Source: Pleurotus ostreatus/Saccharomyces cerevisiae fusant (Eukaryota; Opisthokonta). From it: a stretch of DNA of 14,162 nucleotides. Location: positions 394 through 14,555 of the forward strand of contig JAMQCK010000875.1 of assembly GCA_024196135.1 (NCBI GenBank). The letters run 5' to 3'. The notes below the pieces were generated by a model that searched no databases, was not told where the DNA came from, and saw only the letters and a program-made list of their open reading frames with translations. A program made the position numbers and the translations under genes. This document shows, one piece after another, positions 8,465-14,162 of this stretch (position 1 is the first letter of the stretch; each line of letters starts with the position of its first letter).

Positions 8465-9010
8465 ACCCCCACGCGCGGGGCGATTGCGGCCGTGTCGAGC
8501 TAGGAAGCGTCGCGTAGCGTGTTGTATCAGCCAGGTTTTGCAATAGAATGCTGTTTGCGCTACCACTGGACTGCCCGACGTGCGAGGGGGAGACGTACGA
8601 GGGGGAGGAGGGGGGATGGCACGAACTCGGGAAATCAGAAAATTAAACTCGCACCTCAAATCCCCTGCCGATGACGCGGCGGACAGGCCCTTACATGACG
8701 TGGAGAGACTCGCCATACATCGGTTCTGCTCGTACAGTCCTTTGTGGGAGGGAGAGGGGCTCACTGGAGATGAGTAGGATGAGCACGAGCACGTCAACTC
8801 ACAGCGCATTTTCGATGTGCCTTTGCGCTTCCGCGTCTTGAGCGCTCAGTCACGACGCCGGGAAAAGCCCATAGATTCACAAAACTATCTACCACACGTC
8901 CCTATAAGCTTATCTACAATGGGGGCCCTGAAAACTCATCCTACAGCTCAGGCAGCTCATGCCGAGCTTAGAGGCCAAGCACCTGGAATCGAGCCGTGTC
9001 ATTGCAGGAC

Positions 9011-9040
9011 GTGCTTAACATTCAAATTGCGGTGCTTACC
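9011..9040 (+). repeat. 30-bp diverged direct repeat, copy 1
   Basis: GTGCTTAACATTCAAATTGC followed by GGTGCTTACC matches 9801-9830 at 26 of 30 positions, 790 bases away. The flanks do not align clearly, so it is the remains of an old duplication or a short motif. Confidence 0.45.
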
Positions 9041-9800
9041 GTGAAATATCAGGTTCCTTCGCTCAGAAATGCGTTTGGGAGTCGATTTTCTGTAAAAATC
9101 CAGCTCAAAGTGAGTTGAGCTTGTCTCGACGCGCTCGTTGGAGCGCGCGAGCCGTCGGCAGAGCGCGAGTGCTGATGGGATCTTAGTAGACGTCGGAAAA
9201 CAAGAAAGCGCACTGAATTACCTTGTGGCTAGCAGAATCAGCTCAGGAGCGTAGGATGGCGCTCTCATGAGTAAACAAAGTTCCCGAGCGCTTGGAAATC
9301 GTTTCCTCCCGTCGAGCGTCGCGTGCTCGTCTTTCCTGACATGAGATCCACCAGAAGGACGCGAAAGCGGAACCTTCGCATGCTCGAGAAGCTGGGGAGA
9401 AGGGAGTGAGCGATCCCCCCACCCCTGGTTAAACCGAGCTTACTCACCTTGTATAACGCGCGAGAGCACCGCAGTGGTTCGCGGGGTAGTCGGGTAGGGA
9501 CAGAAGAACTACACAGAGGCCTGAATTGAGGGCGAATAAGAGATCCGTGCGGATTGGAGCGGGAAAAGCGCGAACTATCCACGAAACAAATGAGAAAAGT
9601 CTGAGAATGCGCCACCCTCTGCGCCCCTCGGCCTTCGCAAGCGATCAAGGGCAAGAGGGAAGTCGTAGTGCGTGCGCTAGACCGCCTTCGAGCTTTCAAA
9701 GGACATCAGCAGCAACTTGAACTCAAAGACAACTCACCTCAAGGTGACTCGTTCTCCTCATGAGTTTGGGACTCGAGCTGGAGGTATGTTATCATATGGT

Positions 9801-9830
9801 GTGCTTAACATTCAGATTGGGATGCGTACC
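9801..9830 (+). repeat. 30-bp diverged direct repeat, copy 2
   Basis: Matches 9011-9040 at 26 of 30 positions. The motif contains CTTAAC followed by TTCAG, so in this copy it also resembles a fungal branch site and acceptor. Confidence 0.45.
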
Positions 9831-10073
9831 TCCGCTTTGTACTTTCGCGCGATGGGAAATTGCGCCTGCAAGCGCCGGACTTGGCCAAAAGGCGGTTCGA
9901 AGTGAAATCACGAAATCTCACCTAGAACACGCACCGCCCGCGCGGCGGTCGCGTTGAGCGATGAGCAAGGGATTGGACCGGATGATTCAGGTCAGGACGA
10001 ACGGAAGCGCCGAGGACCCAAATACTCGCCTCCCTCAAGACAAAGTCACTCATCTCGTACAGCGGCAAACACA

Positions 10074-10079
10074 TTTATT
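10074..10079 (-). terminator. Poly(A) signal AATAAA on minus strand
   Basis: TTTATT on the plus strand, in an AT-rich island (10065-10135) downstream of the small minus-strand ORF. Confidence 0.35.
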
Positions 10080-10115
10080 GCAATCTATCTAATTTACAAG
10101 TGCTATCTACTATAT

Positions 10116-10487
10116 CTACCTACAGATACGAGCTCGAAATGGTGAGGAGCGATGGGGAGGGGAGGAGGTGAAGGGGGTGAGGGAGCCAGGAGGTAGCGGG
10201 GACCAGGAAGAAAAGAGTAGGTAAGAGATTAGCGGTTGGGGGTGATGTGGGAGGGCAGTTGCGAGGAGGAAGGGGAAGGAGGCACGCACCATCGCGCTCC
10301 TCCACGCAGTCTCCTCATCCTCCTTCGCCTCGCTGGCAGGCGTCGCGGCTTCAGGAGGCATGATGCTCGACCCCGCATCACTCTTCGCGCTGCCAGAGTC
10401 CTCAGCCGTAGTCGACAAGAACGCGCTCGCCGTCGCGTTCAGGCACGTGCGAGAGTGCGAGGACGTGGGCGAACTTGACGGGGCCAT
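10116..10487 (-). CDS. Hypothetical small minus-strand ORF with poly(A) signal
   Basis: The first 70 or so residues (Ser/Thr/Ala/Glu-rich, SSIMPPEAATPASEAKEDEE) look moderately protein-like. After them a GTGCGT donor-like site (near 10285) opens a Pro-rich, low-complexity tail, so the tail may be intronic. A minus-strand AATAAA lies at 10074-10079, 36 bases past the stop, in an AT-rich patch typical of a 3' end. An overlapping frame starting at 10491 is also open for 29 codons. I recognise no family; it may be the 3' end of a degraded gene. Confidence 0.2.
   Translation of the reverse strand: MAPSSSPTSSHSRTCLNATASAFLSTTAEDSGSAKSDAGSSIMPPEAATPASEAKEDEETAWRSAMVRASFPFLLATALPHHPQPLISYLLFSSWSPLPPGSLTPFTSSPPHRSSPFRARICR
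10138..10290 (+). repeat. Purine-rich (G/A) tract
   Basis: About 150 bases on the plus strand are dominated by G and A (AGGAGCGATGGGGAGGGGAG and similar). It overlaps the low-complexity tail of the minus-strand ORF and is a simple polypurine stretch. Confidence 0.5.
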
Positions 10488-10638
10488 GCATCTCGCTCGT
10501 GCCCCCAGCCAAAGAGGCTATGGCCGATGATCTTTGCTTTCATCCTGAACAACCTGAACTCTCCTTTCGGTCAGAAATATATTCACATTAATAGCAGAAA
10601 TGCACCACCAAAGGGGAGATGGGCAACACAAAGCAGGA

Positions 10639-10975
10639 GCTACACGACATGAGGGCCCGGACCAACGTGGGCCGGTCATCCGACGCGCGGACTGAGCGCG
10701 TTGCTTGACCTCCAACCACCACCACACCGCCGCCGTTGCTCTTCCTGCCTCCTCTCCCGTTCCTCCATTTCATCATTTGCCAATAACATTGCTCAGGACG
10801 AGAGAAGCCCGCCCCCGCGACGATTGCGTAACAGAAAACGACACCAACCGCTAGATATCACGAACGTCTCCCGGCGCGCGAGGAGGAGGAAAATGGGTGC
10901 GTGCATGCGCCCCGCGCTCAGATATGTACTGATTAAATCATATACAAGACGAACGGAGGTGGGCGCACTACGCGA
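10639..10975 (+). repeat. Diverged duplicated block, copy 1
   Basis: Aligns almost without gaps to 11611-11960. Anchors are CTTGACCTCC (10704 and 11700) and GCGCGCGAGGAGGAGG (10874 and 11871), offset 996 and 997 bases. Other shared words include CGCCCCGCGCT. The matching open frames are not conserved between copies, so the block looks non-coding. Confidence 0.6.
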
Positions 10976-11019
10976 CGGGCACAAGAGGCGGTCGATCGAG
11001 GCCCCTCTCCATTTTTTCA

Positions 11020-11040
11020 CCCTCAGATCACGTCTGAGGG
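11020..11040. repeat. Perfect 8-bp-stem hairpin
   Basis: CCCTCAGA (11020-11027) and TCTGAGGG (11033-11040) around TCACG, preceded by a run of six T. It lies between the two duplicated blocks; its function is unknown. Confidence 0.45.
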
Positions 11041-11610
11041 CGCGATGAGCTCGCCTCAGACGCGCAATGCTTCGGGCCAACTTGCCGGCAGCTTCTGCGC
11101 CGCCTAGTACCCCCTACACGCGTTGCGCAAGGTGTCTCTCCTCCTCCACCCACTCCCTCGCCCGATCCCAATCGCGCGATCGCCAGCGATGCGCAGGTAT
11201 TATCAGGGTTTCTCTCGCACCCTGCGCGTCCCGCTTGGTTGCGCTCGGCCACAGCCACAGCCGGCCCGCAGCAAGGAAAGGCATGCTCCCCCTCTACGGC
11301 TCAGCAAGGCATGGAAGTGGGCATGCCGGGAAACCCCGCGAAAGCAGAGCACTACGCGATAGGAGGGGGCACGAGGAGGGAGTGGACGAAGGGAGCGGAA
11401 GCGGAAAGGCGGCAGCGCGCGTGGTGCTCTCGCGCTGTTATTGTCCGCCTCCTCGCAATGGAGACCCGGACGCGCTCGCCAGCGCGTTCTTGAGGTTGCT
11501 CAAGCTGACGTCGTGGGGGGCGCTAAAGCGGATGGGAATCGAGCCTCGATGCTACATGGTGAGTCCGCACCTGGGAGTTAGTTAGCGAACGCGATTCAGA
11601 CAGCTGATAT
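11041..11610. other. Non-coding spacer between duplicated blocks
   Basis: No recognisable gene. A frame open over 11067-11585 ends in a segment (near 11464-11585) with ALASAFLRLLKL and MGIEPRCYM that looks mildly protein-like; a related GIEP segment occurs near 8985. This may be debris of a dispersed repeat. Confidence 0.4.
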
Positions 11611-11960
11611 GCTACATGTACTTGCGACGCGCCACGCGGGCCGCTCGGCGGGGATTTAGAGGTCGCGGAGGCGGGAATTGGGCTGCGATCAGTGCGTCTC
11701 TTGACCTCCGACTACCATCACACCGCGTTTGTTGCCTCTCCCACCGCCCCTCACCCTCCCCCACCTCTCCCTTCACCAAACACGTTGCACAGGCCGAGAA
11801 GCGCACGCTCCCGCAGCGATAGCGCCCCGCAAGATTATACTCAATATCGGGATTGCAACCCACCCCTCGGGCGCGCGAGGAGGAGGCAAGCGGGTGCGTA
11901 GATACGCCCCGCGCTTGGAAACTTGCTAACTCAATCATCTACTTGACGAAGAGGAGGGGG
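11611..11960 (+). repeat. Diverged duplicated block, copy 2
   Basis: Partner of 10639-10975. Unlike copy 1 it runs straight on (through 11961-12017) into an intron-hairpin array, so copy 1 may be a 3'-truncated copy of the same larger unit. Confidence 0.6.
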
Positions 11961-12287
11961 AATGAGGTGGACGCGTGGGCTGCGCGGCAGTTCACGCCAG
12001 GATTTGGGCGTGAGGAGGTGAGTTTTTGCTGCTATACACGAAGTCTGTCCTACAATTATGTGATGCTGACCTTGTTTTCCAGGCATTTTTGCAGACGTCC
12101 AGCCGCCGGAGGCGCGCGCGGGATGAGAGGCAGGTGCTGCGCGCCCATTTGTCAGGGAAGGGCTTAGATTTCGGTGAGTCGTGCTTCCTCAAATCGTTAA
12201 TTGAATGCTGACCCCTTCGTTCAAGGAATTTTTGGTGAGCCCAAACCGTTGGAGGCATGCGCGGGCTCCCTCGGCAAAGGACGCGGC

Positions 12288-12304
12288 AGGGGTAGGGTGT
12301 CCCT
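12288..12304 (+). repeat. Unit hairpin 3 (AGGGGTA-GGG-TGTCCCT)
   Basis: Seven positions pair only if two G-U wobbles are allowed (12292/12300 and 12293/12299). The loop GGG and the closing A-T pair are kept. Confidence 0.5.
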
Positions 12305-12440
12305 TGCTTCCCTCCGAATGAATCGCTGAATCGCCTCCCTCAACCACACATCAACGCCATGCTAACCGTTTGTTTAGACCAATTTTGTCGATGTCAAACC
12401 GCCGGGGGCCAGCACATCTTCTTCAGGTGAATGATGCGGA

Positions 12441-12457
12441 AGGGGTGGGATACCCCC
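12441..12457 (+). repeat. Unit hairpin 4 (AGGGGTG-GGA-TACCCCC)
   Basis: Five Watson-Crick pairs plus a closing G-T; the outermost A-C pair is lost. Confidence 0.5.
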
Positions 12458-12592
12458 ACCATCGCGCGGGGCCAGAGGGAGGTGCTGCGTTGCCGTTGAC
12501 ACCTGATTTGGTGAGTCGTCTCGTCAGAATCATTGATTTCATGCTGACCTCTTTGTGTAGGTCATTTTTTCGGACTCCAAACCGCCGGAGGC

Positions 12593-13436
12593 ATGCGCGC
12601 GCACCCTCGGCAAAGGATGCGGGAGGGGTGGGGCACCCCTAGCCCCTTCACGGCACCCCTGCCTGCCAAGCTCGAAGCGACCCTGCGCGTAGGCGTTGAC
12701 GTCGGTGGAACGAACACGGACGGTGTCCTGCTCGATCCGTTCAGCACATCGGAGGCCAACCGGGGTATTCTCGCGTGGCACAAGGCGCCTACTACCACAA
12801 ACCCGAGCATCGGAATCGAGGAGTGCATAACGCACTTGCTGACGGAGGCGAAGGTCGACCCCTCACGCATCGCGAGTGTGACCATTGGGACAACAGTGCG
12901 TACTTCTCGAGATCGCGTACGAGTCCGAGTCTGACGCGACCTGTAGCACTTCATCTACGCTGTGGTCGAGAAGGATCGCAATCGTCTCGCACCTGTCGCC
13001 ATCATCCGTCTGTGTGGTCCCTTCAGCCGCGATGTCTACCCCGGCATTGACTGGCCCGCTGACCTGCGCGACATCTTCTGCTCGTACTGCGGCTTCGTTG
13101 ACGGCGGCCTCGAAATCGACGGCCAGATCATCCGCGAGATCGTCGAGGAGCAGATCAAGGCGGAGTGCGAGAAGATCAAGGAGCTGGGCATCAAGGCCAT
13201 CGTCGTGAACGGCATCTTCTTGCCCTTGGACTTGGAGGAGAAGCAGGAGGAGCGGGTCGGCGAGTGGATTGCCAAGTACTACCCAGAGGCCGACGTCGTC
13301 CTCTTCAAGCATGGTACGTGTTCAATTCCTTGTCCGCACTTGCTGAGCTGACCTCCGCATAGTCGCCAACCTCGGCCTCGTCGCCCGCGAGAACGCCGCC
13401 ATCCTGAACACCTCCATCCTCCAGCTGAGGAAGTAA
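12593..13436 (+). CDS. Captured, truncated hydantoinase/5-oxoprolinase N-terminal domain (chimeric frame)
   Basis: Three exons, 12593-12895, 12947-13313 and 13363-13436, give 247 aa. The introns are 51 and 49 bases (GTGCGT...CTGTAG, phase 0; GTACGT...GCATAG, phase 1). Residues 32-43 read RVGVDVGGTNTD, the phosphate-binding start of the Hydant_A_N family. Further on come VTIGTT, HFIYAVVEKD, IIRLCGPFSRDVYP, GGLEIDG, KAIVVNGIF and LGLVARENAAILN, all in family order. Full-length hydantoinases and 5-oxoprolinases continue with the ATP-binding Hydant_A domain, which is missing, so catalysis is unlikely. Residues 1 to about 24 come from the adjacent repeat unit (start ATG at 12593, alternative at 12617), and the last five codons plus the stop come from the right TIR. 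Retained introns show DNA-level capture. Whether it is expressed is unknown. Confidence 0.85.
12624..12640 (+). repeat. Unit hairpin 5 (AGGGGTG-GGG-CACCCCT)
   Basis: Seven Watson-Crick pairs with GGG loop. The closing pair is G-C where hairpins 1 and 3 have A-T, a two-sided change that preserves pairing. Confidence 0.6.
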
Positions 13437-14162
13437 AGCTTTTTAAAAAGTACCCGACATATGTCCGCAGATCTTTTGAAAATCTGCGGGTATGTCCTGC
13501 CTGCACTGCCACGGCCTCCGGGGGGCTGCCCGGCACGTCGCCGGTGACCGCCTTATGCGGCAGGCGACCCCCCGGGCTTGCCGGGCGGGTGATCGCGCCG
13601 CACGCCCGCGCCTCGCGCTCGCCCCGCCACCGCCGCGGTTGATGCGCCGCTTGCGCGCGCGTTGGGTTCGCTTAGTCAGCATGTCCTCGCGTCGCACGCG
13701 CGTCGCCGCCGCTGCTGCAGGGCGTGTTCGTCCATGGTATAAAATGGTAGCAAATGTACATACTATGAAATCTACATATAATGTCTATTGAAATGCGCTA
13801 GGACGCGCAGAACGATGAGAAAATCCCCAAATGCACCAGCGAAAATTTTCGCCGGCGCGGCACGTGTCGTGTGCCTCGCATGAGCGGGTTGGCAACGTGC
13901 GCTGTGTGAAGGGGGAGGGGGAGGGGTAGAAGAGCGTCAAGCACGATGCCTGTTGGGCGATTGCGCGGGACGTGGAAGGAGGGGGGTGGGGGTCGCGATC
14001 GGGATCGGGGTTGAGGGCCCGGTCCCAGGTGGAGCGCTATGGGAAGACAGGGGGGGAGGGGAAAGGGGGATGAGTCGAGCTTTGATGGCGCAGACAGCTG
14101 CGCATAGCGCGGCTGTCTGCTATACGGCCGGTTCGGTGGCCACAGCGAAAACGCGGGTGTGA
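13421..14162 (-). repeat. Right terminal inverted repeat, 742 bp
   Basis: This is the exact inverted copy of 1-742, ending in CGCGGGTGTGA. Its inner edge falls inside the last codons of the truncated hydantoinase-type reading frame: the repeat begins at 13421 and supplies that frame's TAA stop at 13434-13436. On the plus strand it is G-rich near its tip (runs at 13911-13926, 13981-14010 and 14050-14069). Confidence 0.95.

Larger units (their letters stand above)
7850..8480 (+). repeat. Tandem array A of intron-plus-hairpin units
   Basis: Four intron-like segments, 7850-7910, 7946-8024, 8171-8243 and 8331-8386 (61, 79, 73 and 56 bases), start GTGAG or GTAAG and end CAG or TAG. Three of the four have ATGCTGAC as branch site. 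Three of the segments between them share a core of the type CCGAACCGCCGGAGGCA (near 8038, 8257 and 8397). After the last two cores comes a CTCGGCAAAG-like word and then an AGGGGT...ACCCCT hairpin. The same unit recurs in array B, where one shared reading gives peptides like PPEACAGSLGKG. The family could be a degenerate multi-exon gene family or a spliceable satellite; I do not know it by name. Confidence 0.65.
8481..10060. other. Non-coding, degenerate region
   Basis: No convincing gene. It contains a 15-bp tandem duplication of an ACGTGCGAGGGGGAG word (8578-8607), a small hairpin (9102-9108 with 9115-9121) and one member of a 30-bp diverged pair (9011-9040 and 9801-9830). Open frames here are short and lack recognisable protein character. 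Confidence 0.6.
12018..12640 (+). repeat. Tandem array B of intron-plus-hairpin units
   Basis: Intron-like segments at 12018-12082, 12174-12225 and 12511-12560 (65, 52 and 50 bases) carry GTGAGT, ATGCTGAC and CAG, AAG or TAG. A fourth, about 12326-12377, keeps ATGCTAAC and TTTAG but its donor reads CTGAAT instead of GTGAGC. The segments between them repeat the core CCAAACCGCCGGAGGCATGC (near 12099, 12240, 12391 and 12577). Three of the four carry the AGGGGT hairpin. The first unit closely matches array A at 8171-8260 (GTGATGCTGACCTTGTTT and the following TTGCAGAC). The last unit is fused to the hydantoinase-type exon. Confidence 0.65.
1..14162. mobile_element. Composite element bounded by 742-bp perfect TIRs
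   Basis: The two ends of the window are exact inverted copies over 742 bases, and all other sequence lies between them. The interior holds an RT-RNase H-integrase polyprotein, a second retroelement ORF, an LTR-like stretch with a primer-binding site, two arrays of intron-hairpin units and a truncated hydantoinase-type gene. No transposase with a recognisable DDE/D fold, helicase, tyrosine recombinase or DNA polymerase B is visible apart from the retroviral-type integrase. Long TIRs next to a gene fragment with retained introns resemble Pack-type DNA elements, which carry host gene pieces between TIRs; that is inference. Alternatives are a foldback element, two inverted insertions of one 742-bp repeat, or an assembly palindrome. 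No target-site duplication can be checked because the window ends at the TIR tips. Confidence 0.65.

Noticed and set aside
7850..8480. CRISPR-like or simple satellite array
   Set aside because: Units are diverged, variable in length, and contain splice signals; the context is eukaryotic.
9265..9699. 144-aa minus-strand open frame
   Set aside because: Arg/Ser-rich, no family resemblance, overlapping open frames on the other strand; a chance frame.
9784..9815. Apparent 32-base intron (GTATGT, CTTAAC, TTCAG)
   Set aside because: Too short even for fungal introns and no coding sequence on either side.
1..14162. Polinton/Maverick or Helitron identity
   Set aside because: No DNA polymerase B, packaging ATPase or capsid gene for a Polinton; no Rep/helicase and no single CTRR end for a Helitron.

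Overview
The window looks like nuclear DNA of a filamentous basidiomycete, most likely an Agaricomycete. It is GC-rich. It carries very short GT-AG introns (about 50-80 bases) with CTGAC-type branch sites. Its Ty3/Gypsy-type polyprotein has the divergent reverse transcriptase signature (FIDDL in place of Y-x-DD) that I associate with Agaricomycete retrotransposons. No bacterial operon, CRISPR array, rRNA or tRNA gene is visible.

The first 742 bases are the exact reverse complement of the last 742 bases, with no mismatch or indel that I can find. The whole window is therefore one unit of about 14.2 kb bounded by long perfect terminal inverted repeats (TIRs). Both repeats end exactly at the window edges, so target-site duplications cannot be seen. 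No cut-and-paste transposase is recognisable inside. The unit reads as a composite or cargo-carrying TIR element, or as a palindromic assembly artefact, which must be excluded.

Layout: 1-742 left TIR; 743-1652 an unrecognised open stretch, possibly the remains of a gag region; 1653-5168 an intact RT-RNase H-integrase polyprotein without gag or protease; 5188-5195 a TATA box; 5249-6415 an unknown second open reading frame in the env position; 6416-6978 an LTR-like stretch ending at a textbook tRNA primer-binding site (6979-6990); 6991-7850 a retrotransposon leader and a possible gag start; 7850-8480 a tandem array of intron-plus-hairpin units; 8481-12017 mostly non-coding, degenerate and partly duplicated DNA; 12018-12640 a second array of the same units; 12593-13436 a captured 5' fragment of a hydantoinase/5-oxoprolinase-type gene with its introns; 13421-14162 right TIR.

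Three things stand out. The retroelement parts are in circularly permuted order (pol, ORF2, LTR, PBS, leader). The captured gene fragment keeps two introns, takes a start codon from the adjacent repeat unit and takes its stop codon from the TIR, giving an open chimeric reading frame of 247 aa. The intron-hairpin units conserve a seven-pair stem with a three-base loop, and the base changes between units mostly preserve pairing.
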